In this document: one piece after another, positions 35,045-43,304 of the stretch
Layout of the letters: each line of letters opens with the position of its first letter
How positions within the stretch are numbered: the first letter of the stretch is position 1
Notes under the pieces: generated by a model
Database searches by the model: none
What the model saw: only the letters and a program-made list of their open reading frames with translations
Told to the model about the DNA's origin: nothing
NCBI RefSeq assembly: GCF_001766835.1
Contig: NZ_LKEU01000033.1
Coordinates: forward strand, 186,001-250,000
Direction of reading: 5' to 3'
DNA: 64,000 nt
Origin: Acetobacterium wieringae
GTDB lineage: Bacteria; Bacillota; Clostridia; Eubacteriales; Eubacteriaceae
Made by a program: the position numbers and the translations under genes

Positions 35045-35406
35045 AAACCATTGCCGAACTAGAGGCCATCAGAGAAAAAACGTTAAAAGAAGTGGGCATG
35101 CGTACTGACAACGATTCGATCCGAGTGGTTGTGGGTATGGCGACCTGTGGGATTGCCGCTGGCGCGCGTCCAGTCATGCAAGCTTTTCTAACCGAAACCC
35201 AAAAGCGAGATATTCATAATGTGACCGTCACTGCTACCGGTTGTATCGGTGTTTGCAGTTTAGAACCGATCGTTGATATCATCGATAAAGAAGGTCATAA
35301 GGTTACCTACGTAAATATGACACCAGAAAAGGTTGCCAAAGTTGTTTTGGAGCATCTGGCCAATGGCAAGGTTTGCTCGGAATACACCCTAAAAGAAAAT
35401 CAATAA
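35041..35406 (+). CDS. HydD-like [2Fe-2S] thioredoxin-fold ferredoxin
   Basis: 121 residues: VGMATCGIAAGARPVMQAF and VTATGCIGVCSLEPIVDII hold four cysteines of a thioredoxin-like [2Fe-2S] ferredoxin. Small proteins of this type occur in hydrogenase operons of Acetobacterium and relatives (HydD). It overlaps hydC-like by four bases and precedes the flavin subunit gene by 27 bases. The function in the complex is not established. Confidence 0.8.
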   Translation: MKTIAELEAIREKTLKEVGMRTDNDSIRVVVGMATCGIAAGARPVMQAFLTETQKRDIHNVTVTATGCIGVCSLEPIVDIIDKEGHKVTYVNMTPEKVAKVVLEHLANGKVCSEYTLKENQ

Positions 35407-35433
35407 TATAAATTTTACGAGGAGGAAAACTAC

Positions 35434-37230
35434 ATGCAATTGTTTCGTTCCCATGTTTTAGTTTGTGGTGGTACAGGTTGTACCTCTTCAAATTCTGAAG
35501 CAATAATGACTGAATTAAATGAAAAGCTGGTTAAAAATCAACTTGATGCTGAAGTGAAGGTTGTTCAAACCGGCTGCTTTGGGCTGTGTGAAGAAGGCCC
35601 AATTATGGTTATTTACCCGGAAGGTACGATGTACTGCCGGGTGGATGTGAAAGATGTCCCTGAAATCGTCGAAGAACATCTTTTAAAAGGCCGTCTGGTG
35701 ACCCGCTTGCTGGAAGCCAGCAGCCAGGTTCAGGAAGACGAACAAGATATTGAAAAATCCAGTTTCTTCAAAAAACAATTACGGGTTGCCCTGAGAAATT
35801 GCGGCCGGATTAATCCTGAAGAAATTGATGAATACATTGCCTTTGATGGTTATAAGGCGCTGACCAAAGCCCTGACTGAAATGTCTCCTGGCGAGGTTAT
35901 CCAGACCATCAAAGATTCTGGTCTGCGAGGCCGCGGCGGCGGCGGATTCCCCACCGGTACTAAATGGGATTTTGCAGCCCAGCAGATTAACGATGAAAAA
36001 TACGTCTGCTGTAACGCCGATGAAGGCGATCCCGGGGCTTTTATGGATAGAAGTGTTTTAGAGGGCGATCCCCACTCAGTTATTGAAGCGATGACCATCG
36101 CTGGCTACGCCATCGGTGCCACTCATGGTTTTGTCTATGTCCGGGCCGAATATCCGATTGCGGTTCATCGTCTGCAAATTGCCATTGATCAGGCCCGTGA
36201 ATATGGCTTATTAGGCGATAATATTTTAGATACCGGTTTTAAATTTGATCTGGAAATCCGCTTGGGTGCTGGCGCATTCGTCTGTGGCGAAGAAACCGCC
36301 CTGATGACTTCCATTGAAGGCAAACGTGGCGAGCCACGGGTTCGACCGCCATTCCCAGCGGTTAAAGGACTGTGGCAAAAGCCGACCATCCTGAACAATG
36401 TTGAAACATTTGCCAATATTCCGGTTATCTTATTAAAAGGTGCCGACTGGTTTGCCAGCATGGGTACTGAAAGAAGCAAGGGTACCAAGGTATTTGCCGT
36501 TGGTGGCAAAATCAATAACACTGGTTTAGTGGAAATCCCCATGGGCACCACCCTGCGGGAAGTTGTTTATGAAATCGGCGGTGGTATCCCTGGCGGCAAG
36601 CAATTTAAAGCGGCGCAAACCGGTGGACCTTCTGGTGGATGTATTCCGGCCAGCCATATTGATACCCCCATCGATTATGAATCGTTAATCGAATTGGGTG
36701 CGATGATGGGCTCCGGTGGGCTGATTGTTATGGATGAAGACACCTGTATGGTTGATATCGCCAAATTCTTCCTGGAATTTACTGTTGATGAATCCTGCGG
36801 AAAATGTACCCCCTGCCGCTTAGGAACCCGACGCATGAAAGATATTCTGGAAAAGATTACCAAGGGTAAAGGTGTCATGAGTGATATTGACGAACTGGAA
36901 ACTCTGGCCCGGGATATCAAAGCATCTTCTTTGTGCGCCCTGGGGCAAACTGCTCCTAACCCGGTTTTAAGTACCCTGCATTATTTCCGGGATGAGTATG
37001 AAGCCCATATCCGCGATAAAAAATGTCCGGCTGGCTCCTGTAAAGCGTTATTGGCTTATGAAATTATCGAAGAAAACTGTAAGAGCTGTGGACTTTGTGC
37101 GAAAAACTGTCCAGTTAATGCCATTAGCGGTAACAAAAAAGAAAAAATCCCCTTTGTCATTGACCCGACTGTGTGTGTCAAGTGTGGTGTCTGTTTCGAA
37201 AAATGCCCGTTTGAAGCGATCAAAAAATAA
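35434..37230 (+). CDS. HydB/NuoF-like NAD(H)- and FMN-binding subunit
   Basis: 598 residues. The N-terminal 100 are a thioredoxin-like [2Fe-2S] domain (CGGTGCTSSNS, QTGCFGLCEEGP). The NuoF core has GRGGGGFPTGTKWDFA near 166 for FMN/NADH and ESCGKCTPCRLGTRRM near 455 for a [4Fe-4S] cluster. The C terminus has two ferredoxin clusters, CKSCGLCAKNCPVNAI and CVKCGVCFEKCPFEAI. This layout is that of HydB, the subunit proposed to hold the bifurcating centre in acetogen hydrogenases. Here it stands before a formate dehydrogenase, not a hydrogenase. Confidence 0.92.
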   Translation: MQLFRSHVLVCGGTGCTSSNSEAIMTELNEKLVKNQLDAEVKVVQTGCFGLCEEGPIMVIYPEGTMYCRVDVKDVPEIVEEHLLKGRLVTRLLEASSQVQEDEQDIEKSSFFKKQLRVALRNCGRINPEEIDEYIAFDGYKALTKALTEMSPGEVIQTIKDSGLRGRGGGGFPTGTKWDFAAQQINDEKYVCCNADEGDPGAFMDRSVLEGDPHSVIEAMTIAGYAIGATHGFVYVRAEYPIAVHRLQIAIDQAREYGLLGDNILDTGFKFDLEIRLGAGAFVCGEETALMTSIEGKRGEPRVRPPFPAVKGLWQKPTILNNVETFANIPVILLKGADWFASMGTERSKGTKVFAVGGKINNTGLVEIPMGTTLREVVYEIGGGIPGGKQFKAAQTGGPSGGCIPASHIDTPIDYESLIELGAMMGSGGLIVMDEDTCMVDIAKFFLEFTVDESCGKCTPCRLGTRRMKDILEKITKGKGVMSDIDELETLARDIKASSLCALGQTAPNPVLSTLHYFRDEYEAHIRDKKCPAGSCKALLAYEIIEENCKSCGLCAKNCPVNAISGNKKEKIPFVIDPTVCVKCGVCFEKCPFEAIKK

Positions 37231-37256
37231 TAACAATTGAATTAAGGAGGTTAGTA

Positions 37257-39950
37257 ATGATTACAGTAACAATTAATAATAAACTATGTCAAGCCGAAGC
37301 AGATCAAACCATTCTGCAAGTGGCAACTGATAACGGCATTCATATTCCCACCCTCTGTCACATGGATGGCATCCATGATTCTTTTTCCTGTCGAATTTGC
37401 GTGGTTGAGGTAGTCGGTGCCCGTACACTGATTCCCGCCTGTGCCGGAAAAGTCGCTGACGGGATGGTCGTCAACACGGCTACCGAAAGTGTCCTCAGTG
37501 CCCGTCGCAACATCGTCAATCTGCTCTTATCCAACGGTGAACACAATTGTTTATCCTGCGAAAAAAGCGGCGAGTGCAGCCTGCAGAGCATTGCCTATGA
37601 GTTGGGCATCGAAGCGCCACCATTTATCATGGAAAGCATCGAAAAACCAACCGTGGACGATTCTTCCGTGATGATTGTTCGCGATAACCGCAAATGTATC
37701 CTCTGCCGCCGCTGTGTGACTGCCTGTAATGATATTGTCTGCAACGACGTTTTATCGCTTGGTTTCAGAGGCAGCGACACTACCGTGATCTGCGATAACA
37801 ACATCGACATGGGTTCCTCATCCTGTGTGCAATGTGGCCAATGTGTTCAAGCCTGTCCGGTCGGTGCTTTAACTGATAAAAAATCGATTGGCAAAGCCCG
37901 CTCCTGGGAAGTTAAAAAAGTCCGTACCACCTGCCCCTACTGCGGTGTTGGCTGTCAGCTGAACCTGCACGTAAAAGGTGACAAAATCGTTAAAGTAACC
38001 GGCGTCGAAGATGCTTATCCCAATAAAGGCCGTCTTTGTGTTAAAGGTCGCTATGGTTATGACTTTATCTACTCTCCCGAACGTTTAACAACACCACTGA
38101 TTAAAGAAAACGGTAAATTCCGGGAAGCGTCCTGGGACGAAGCACTGGATCTGGTTGCCAATAAATTCAAAGAAATTATTGCTGCTGATGGTCCCGACGC
38201 CGTGGGTGGCATCAGTTGTGCCCGCAGCATCAACGAAGATTCCTACCAGATGCAAAAACTGTTCCGGGCTGCCTTTAAATCCCCTAATATCGATCATTGC
38301 GCCCGAGTCTGTCATGCCCCCACCGTTGCCGGTTTGATCAAATCTTTCGGGACTGGTGGAATGACCAACTCGATTGAAGAATTCGCCGACACCAACTGCC
38401 TCTTTGTCATCGGCAGCAACATGACAGAAGCTCATCCGGTCGCCTCAACCTTTGTTAAAAATGGTCAACGCAATGGCGCTAAACTGATTGTTGTTGATCC
38501 CCGAAAAGCCAAACTGGCTGACTATGCTGATGAATTTGCCCAGATTAAAGTAGGTTCCGATGTGGCCTTCCTCAACGGTTTGATGAATGTATTAATCACC
38601 GAAGATTTATATGACAAAGACTTTGTCCGCGATCACTGTGATAATTTTGATGCATTAAAAGAAAAAGTGCTGGAATACCCTCCAAAACGGGCCTCTGAAA
38701 TCAGCGGTGTGTCCGAAGAGCAGATTATCAGTATTGCCCATATGCTGGCTGACAATAAACCGGGTATGGCCATCTACACCCTGGGTATCACCGAACATAC
38801 CTGCGGAACCAATAATGTTATGTCCGTTGCCAATCTGCAGATGCTGCTGGGCAATGTGGGGAAACCAAATACCGGTGTCAACCCCCTACGAGGCCAGAAC
38901 AATGTTCAGGGTGCCTGCGATATGGGCGCTCTGCCAAACACCTACCATGGCTACCAGAGCGTTACCGATCCTGCTGCTAAAGCAAAATTCGAACAGGCCT
39001 GGAATGTCGAAGGCCTGCCGGACAAACTGGGTCTGATGATTCCCGATATGTTTGAAAAACTGGAAACCAAAGAAATGAAAGCGATCTACATCTTTGGTGA
39101 AAATGTTGTCGGAACCGAACCGGATATTTCCCACGTTATCAAATGCCTGGAAGCCGCTGAATTTGTGGTCTGTAATGATATCTTCCAGACCGAAACCACC
39201 CAATATGCCGATGTTGTTTTACCAGCGGCTGCCTGGAGTGAGGATGAAGGTACTTTCACCAACTGTGAACGCCGCATCAGTCGGGTTCGCAAAGTCAAAG
39301 AAGCACCCGGTATTGCCAAACCAAACTGGTGGATCTTCCGGGAAATCGCCAAACGTTTTGGCCAGACCTGGGAAGCCGACAGCGGACAGGAATTATGGGA
39401 TAATGAAATTGCCCCACTTGCGCCCGTCTTTGCCGGAGCGACCTTCGACAAACTTGATCAGGGTGGAATTCAATGGCCTTGTAAAACGCCAGAAGATCCC
39501 GGCACCCAGATCCTTCATTTAGACGGTAATTTCACCCATGGCAAAGGTCATTTAATGGCCCTTGACTGGACCCCACCGGCGGAAGTGCCAGATGCTGACT
39601 ATCCTTTCACCTTAAGTACCGGTCGACGTCTGTACCACTACCACACCCGGACTCAAACCGGTCGCTGTGAAGGTCTTAATGAATTGTTGCCTGAAGAATA
39701 TGCTGATATTTCCGAAGTGGATGCAGCGAGGCTGGGAATCGAACATGGCGAAATGATTGTTGTCAAATCCCGTCGTGGAACGGTAAAAGTTAAAGCCCAG
39801 GTGTCAGAACGGATTCCGGAAGGACTTGTCTGGATGGCCATGCATTACTTTGAAAATAATGCCAACTGGTTAACCACCCGGTCTGGTGATACCATCACAA
39901 AAACCCCTGAATACAAAGCCTGCGCTGTTGCGATAGAAAAAATTCAATAA
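37257..39950 (+). CDS. fdhA: Formate dehydrogenase catalytic subunit with NuoG-like iron-sulfur front end (Cys form)
   Basis: 897 residues. The first 220 are NuoG/HydA-like: [2Fe-2S] ligands in CHMDGIHDSFSCRICVVEV, HNCLSCEKSGECSLQ, then CILCRRCVTAC and CVQCGQCVQACPVGAL. The molybdopterin part begins with CPYCGVGCQLNLHVKG near 224. The active-site region is IDHCARVCHAPTVAGL, where the metal ligand is cysteine (TGT at 38309-38311) not selenocysteine, followed by the catalytic His. The C-terminal MopT-like domain includes STGRRLYHYHTRTQTGR. With the three preceding subunits it predicts an NAD- and ferredoxin-linked formate dehydrogenase/CO2 reductase. Mo or W cannot be told apart. Confidence 0.92.
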   Translation: MITVTINNKLCQAEADQTILQVATDNGIHIPTLCHMDGIHDSFSCRICVVEVVGARTLIPACAGKVADGMVVNTATESVLSARRNIVNLLLSNGEHNCLSCEKSGECSLQSIAYELGIEAPPFIMESIEKPTVDDSSVMIVRDNRKCILCRRCVTACNDIVCNDVLSLGFRGSDTTVICDNNIDMGSSSCVQCGQCVQACPVGALTDKKSIGKARSWEVKKVRTTCPYCGVGCQLNLHVKGDKIVKVTGVEDAYPNKGRLCVKGRYGYDFIYSPERLTTPLIKENGKFREASWDEALDLVANKFKEIIAADGPDAVGGISCARSINEDSYQMQKLFRAAFKSPNIDHCARVCHAPTVAGLIKSFGTGGMTNSIEEFADTNCLFVIGSNMTEAHPVASTFVKNGQRNGAKLIVVDPRKAKLADYADEFAQIKVGSDVAFLNGLMNVLITEDLYDKDFVRDHCDNFDALKEKVLEYPPKRASEISGVSEEQIISIAHMLADNKPGMAIYTLGITEHTCGTNNVMSVANLQMLLGNVGKPNTGVNPLRGQNNVQGACDMGALPNTYHGYQSVTDPAAKAKFEQAWNVEGLPDKLGLMIPDMFEKLETKEMKAIYIFGENVVGTEPDISHVIKCLEAAEFVVCNDIFQTETTQYADVVLPAAAWSEDEGTFTNCERRISRVRKVKEAPGIAKPNWWIFREIAKRFGQTWEADSGQELWDNEIAPLAPVFAGATFDKLDQGGIQWPCKTPEDPGTQILHLDGNFTHGKGHLMALDWTPPAEVPDADYPFTLSTGRRLYHYHTRTQTGRCEGLNELLPEEYADISEVDAARLGIEHGEMIVVKSRRGTVKVKAQVSERIPEGLVWMAMHYFENNANWLTTRSGDTITKTPEYKACAVAIEKIQ

Positions 39951-40004
39951 ACAATAGCTTATTAACGGGAGTGTTACACCCAATACCATCAGGTTTTCGG
40001 TGAG

Positions 40005-40108
40005 CTCCCGTACCGACCAATTGTTAATCTGTTGTTCGCTACGGACTCGGACAGGCGTTGCCGTGTCCGCTCCGATGCGTACAACATGATGTAACAATTG
40101 TCGGTACT
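40005..40108. repeat. Dispersed 104-bp palindromic element, copy 1
   Basis: Outer arms GTACCGACCAATTGTTA / TAACAATTGTCGGTAC and inner arms beginning GTTGT(T)CGC / GCG(T)ACAAC, with GGCGTTGCC at the loop. 98 of 104 bases match the copy at 48598-48701. Copy 1 has a T-T mismatch where copy 2 pairs C-G. It lies after the formate dehydrogenase gene. The short minus-strand frame inside it is a by-product. Confidence 0.85.
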
Positions 40109-40168
40109 ACATTATCTTAGAGTTCTGACTTTAACACCCCCTTTTTTAACATCTGCACTAACTATTAC

Positions 40169-40213
40169 TATTTCTAAAAAGCATTGTTATTTAGCCAATG
40201 CTTTTTAGAAATA
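40169..40213. terminator. Perfect 18-bp hairpin after the formate dehydrogenase operon
   Basis: TATTTCTAAAAAGCATTG and CAATGCTTTTTAGAAATA with a 9-base loop. The T run sits inside the arm, so it may end transcription in both directions or be a protein site. It lies 50 bases before the FmdE-MoeA gene. Confidence 0.6.
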
Positions 40214-40264
40214 AATATAAATTTATTTGATAGATTGAGATATTACATATTTTAGAGGTGAAAA

Positions 40265-41872
40265 ATGAAATTTGGCGAATTAACTTATGATGACTATACC
40301 CAAAAAATTAAGGCTTTTCATGGCACGGTGGCACCGGGTATCCTGCTGGGGGGCTTTATGGTCAATCTGGCCATGGAAAATCTTCCTAAAGAAGGTTTCT
40401 ATGATGTCATCTGCGAAACAAAAACCTGTTTACCGGATGCCATTCAGCTGCTGACCCCCTGCTCAATTGGCAATGGCTGGCTAAAAGTCCTGGATCACGG
40501 CCGCTATGCGGCGATCTTTTATGACAAGTACACCGGTGTCGGCATCCGCATTACCATTGATAAAAGCGAACTTGAAAAATGGGGCGAGATCCATACCTGG
40601 TTTTTAAAACTCAAACCCAAACACGATCAGGATTCTGACTTACTGTTTGCCCAAATGCGTCAAGCCGGTACTTCAGTTTTTAGCATGACACCGGCAAAAG
40701 TCCATCAAAACTACCTGAAAAAAGAAAAAATGGGCAAAACCACCACCTGCCCCATTTGCAATGAAACCTATCCGGCGAAACACGGCAGCATCTGTCGGGG
40801 CTGCGCCAGCGATTTACCCTACGATTTAATTCAAGCTGATCAAACGGCGGATGATCCGGCTAATAATCCAACAGAAGTATTATTAACCAAAACTCCGGTT
40901 GCCGAATCAGTGGGGATGCATTTACTTCACGATGTGACCCGCATTATTTATAAAAAAGAAAAAGGGGTGGCATTTAAAAAAGGCCATGAAATCACCACCG
41001 AAAATGTCCAGATGCTCCGGGAACTGGGAAAAAATAATCTATTTGTGGCCGAGCATAATCCTTTTGTCAAAGGTTATGTCCACGAAGATGAGGCCGCTCT
41101 GGCTTTTGCAGACCAGATGTGCGGGTTAAATATGAATTATAACCCGATCCCCAAAGAAGGCCGGATCAATCTGGTCGCCGAAAGCGATGGGATCTTTGTC
41201 GCCGACGAAGCCCAGCTCCAGCTGTTTAATGAATCCCCTGGGGTTATTTGTGCGACCCTACCCAATTATACAGTGGTTAAAAAGGGCGAGGTGGTAGCCG
41301 CTACCCGGGCCATTCCCTTATATATTTCACATACAGACTATTTAAAAGCCCTAAACTGCCTGAAAAAGGAAACTGTCTTTGCTGTCCATCCCCTGAAGAA
41401 AGCCAAAGTTGGTATTTTAATCACTGGCACCGAAGTTTTTGAAAACCTGGTTGAAGACAAGTATACCGAGATCATGCAGGCCAAGGTGGAAGCCTATGGC
41501 TGTGAGGTGGTGGCCCGAGAAATGGCACCGGATAACGTTGCCACCATCAGTGACAAAATTCATCAGATGATTCAATCCGGGGCTGATTTAATTATTACCA
41601 CTGCCGGACTATCTGTTGATCCTGATGATATGACGCTGGAAGCAATTATTAACGCTGGGGCCAAAGACCTGCTTTATGGGGTACCGGTGTTGCCGGGTTC
41701 AATGCTGGTTACCGCCAAAATCGATGATGTCCAAATCGTCGGCGTCCCAGGATGCGGCATTTATAATGACCGATTCAGTTTTGATTTGCTGTTCCCCCGG
41801 CTGTTGGCCGATCTGGACATCACCACCAGTGATTTGGCCAAATTGGGCAATGGCGGGTTGTTTTATAAATAA
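40265..41872 (+). CDS. FmdE-MoeA fusion, molybdopterin cofactor handling protein
   Basis: 535 residues in two parts. Residues 1-190 match FmdE of formylmethanofuran dehydrogenase: FHGTVAPGILLGGFMV near 17, CETKTCLPDAIQLLTPCSIGNG near 50-71, then a zinc ribbon CPICNETYPAKHGSICRGC near 158. Residues 215-535 match the molybdopterin-binding MoeA/CinA core: ITGTEVF near 386, ITTAGLSVDPDDMTLEAI near 441 and GVPVLPGSMLVTAKI. MoeA-type enzymes insert molybdate or tungstate into molybdopterin. ATG 40265 after TTAGAGGTG. Followed closely by fdhD, so a dedicated role in maturing the neighbouring formate dehydrogenase is likely. Confidence 0.85.
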   Translation: MKFGELTYDDYTQKIKAFHGTVAPGILLGGFMVNLAMENLPKEGFYDVICETKTCLPDAIQLLTPCSIGNGWLKVLDHGRYAAIFYDKYTGVGIRITIDKSELEKWGEIHTWFLKLKPKHDQDSDLLFAQMRQAGTSVFSMTPAKVHQNYLKKEKMGKTTTCPICNETYPAKHGSICRGCASDLPYDLIQADQTADDPANNPTEVLLTKTPVAESVGMHLLHDVTRIIYKKEKGVAFKKGHEITTENVQMLRELGKNNLFVAEHNPFVKGYVHEDEAALAFADQMCGLNMNYNPIPKEGRINLVAESDGIFVADEAQLQLFNESPGVICATLPNYTVVKKGEVVAATRAIPLYISHTDYLKALNCLKKETVFAVHPLKKAKVGILITGTEVFENLVEDKYTEIMQAKVEAYGCEVVAREMAPDNVATISDKIHQMIQSGADLIITTAGLSVDPDDMTLEAIINAGAKDLLYGVPVLPGSMLVTAKIDDVQIVGVPGCGIYNDRFSFDLLFPRLLADLDITTSDLAKLGNGGLFYK

Positions 41873-41910
41873 TGACGTGCTGTTTAAGAGCAGTTGCAGT
41901 AGGGAGAAAC

Positions 41911-42711
41911 ATGGAAGATCTTATCTATGAAAACTATGAAATATTAGAAATCAGTAAAGTCGATCAAGTTTGCAAATTAACAGAAACCACCAAAAAGGTG
42001 ATTACCGAAATTTCATTAAAAGTTATGGTCAACGGTGAAGAACTGGTCTCGCTCTTATGTTTGAATCAGTGTCCGGAAGAACTGGCTTTGGGATTTTTGT
42101 ATAGTGAAGGGGTGATCAACGCCTATTCTGATGTTGAATCGATCAGCTATAACGACATGCTGTTTGCGGTGATTATCACCCTAAAAAAGGATATTCTGAT
42201 TAATCGACAGGAAAGCTTGCGCAGCATTACCTCTGGCTGCGGCAAGTGTTATACCTATATTAATCCCCTGAAACAAAGCCAGTATTGTTCGATTGAAACC
42301 GAAAAAACCTTTTCGTTGAATACCATTTTGCAGGTGATGAAAGACTTTTTAACATCGTCTAAAATATTTATGGAGGTCGGCGGGGTTCACAGTGTGTTAT
42401 TTTATCACCCCGACTATCAGATTTTAAACGAAGATATTGGCCGTCATAATTGTTTTGATAAGATCACCGGGATTCTATTAAAAGCTGGCCGCCTTGACTT
42501 GGCGTCAGAAAGTATTCTATTTGTCAGCGGACGGATTTCGTCAGAGATTATGACCAAGGCGGTCCGCCTGGGAACCCCGATTCTGGTTTCCCGGTCGACC
42601 CCAACCACCGCTGCCATCCGGCTGGCCAAACAATATAATATGACCTTATTAGGCTATGTCAGAGGCAACAAAGGCTATGTCTATGCCAGTCCAGAGCGAC
42701 TGGCACTGTGA
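41911..42711 (+). CDS. fdhD: Formate dehydrogenase sulfurtransferase/accessory protein FdhD
   Basis: 266 residues. It has the FdhD cysteine pair in SGCGKCYTY near 110, GGVHSVLFY near 172, NEDIGRHNCFDKITG near 186 and SGRISSEIMTKAVRLG near 215. FdhD transfers sulfur from a cysteine desulfurase to the Mo-bisPGD centre of formate dehydrogenase. Start ATG 41911 with TAGGGAGAAAC; 38 bases after the FmdE-MoeA stop. The adjacent catalytic subunit supports the assignment. Confidence 0.94.
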   Translation: MEDLIYENYEILEISKVDQVCKLTETTKKVITEISLKVMVNGEELVSLLCLNQCPEELALGFLYSEGVINAYSDVESISYNDMLFAVIITLKKDILINRQESLRSITSGCGKCYTYINPLKQSQYCSIETEKTFSLNTILQVMKDFLTSSKIFMEVGGVHSVLFYHPDYQILNEDIGRHNCFDKITGILLKAGRLDLASESILFVSGRISSEIMTKAVRLGTPILVSRSTPTTAAIRLAKQYNMTLLGYVRGNKGYVYASPERLAL

Positions 42712-43230
42712 TTAACATAATCAATTTTCTAAAATGATATAATTCGTGGCTGCAAAAATAAGCCATTCTTTAATAAGCTATCTCTGGCTATCGCCAAAAG
42801 ATAGCCCTTCGCCTGGAAGGGGTCGCCGTTTTTGATCTCGCCAACATATCAACCTGCAGGATCATTTAACAGATAAACCTCCCAATTAAAAACAAACCGG
42901 GGGTGTTACGCAAACCCAAATGGATGTTTGAAGTCATTTTTGATGACTCAACAATTCCCGGAAGCCCATGGAAAACGCCGATAGCAATCTTTTTGCCAAT
43001 GCTAAACTGTATATTTATCTAACAAACCCGAAGTTTATAACGGATGCAGTTCTGACCGACCGCACCCGATTAGCAGCAAAAAGTGGTGTCAAAATGGCAA
43101 ATTACCCCGGTGCCAGGATAAAAATAGTTTATGGAACGATCCGTTCCTGTTACGGTGACCTTTTGGCGAAGGGCCTAAATTTCATTTTTCCTTCATTCCC
43201 ACTGATTTAATCATTTTCACCAAACTAAAT
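42712..43230. other. Stretch without a confident gene; structured and coding-like traces
   Basis: A compact fold is possible at 42777-42835: GCTATCT/AGATAGC with an inner GGC/GCC, then CCCTT/AAGGG and CGCC/GGCG-type pairs. Further on, one plus frame reads KPKWMFEVIFDDSTIPGSPW (about 42906-42965) and another from 42968 reads 80 residues with LTDRTRLAAKSGVKMANYPG. Neither has a ribosome-binding site and no family is recognised. Decayed gene or structured RNA are both open. Confidence 0.4.
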
Positions 43231-43268
43231 AAAAAAGCATGCCCTTTGATGAGAAGGACATGCTTTTT
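43231..43268. terminator. Terminator between the fdh region and the beta-helix lipoprotein gene
   Basis: AAAAAGCATGCCCTT-TGATGAG-AAGGACATGCTTTTT, A and T runs on both sides, able to work for the minus-strand lipoprotein gene. Confidence 0.88.
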
Positions 43269-43304
43269 CCTGATTTGCGGTTCTTTATCAAGCAGGCTGT
43301 ACCA

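Noticed and set aside
34535..37230. Reading these subunits as part of respiratory complex I
   Set aside because: No membrane subunits follow; the catalytic unit is formate dehydrogenase and the layout is that of soluble Hyd-type complexes.
39870..40097. Minus-strand frame shared with 48490-48690
   Set aside because: The similarity of the two peptides comes from the shared palindromic element; one overlaps the end of fdhA and neither has a ribosome-binding site.
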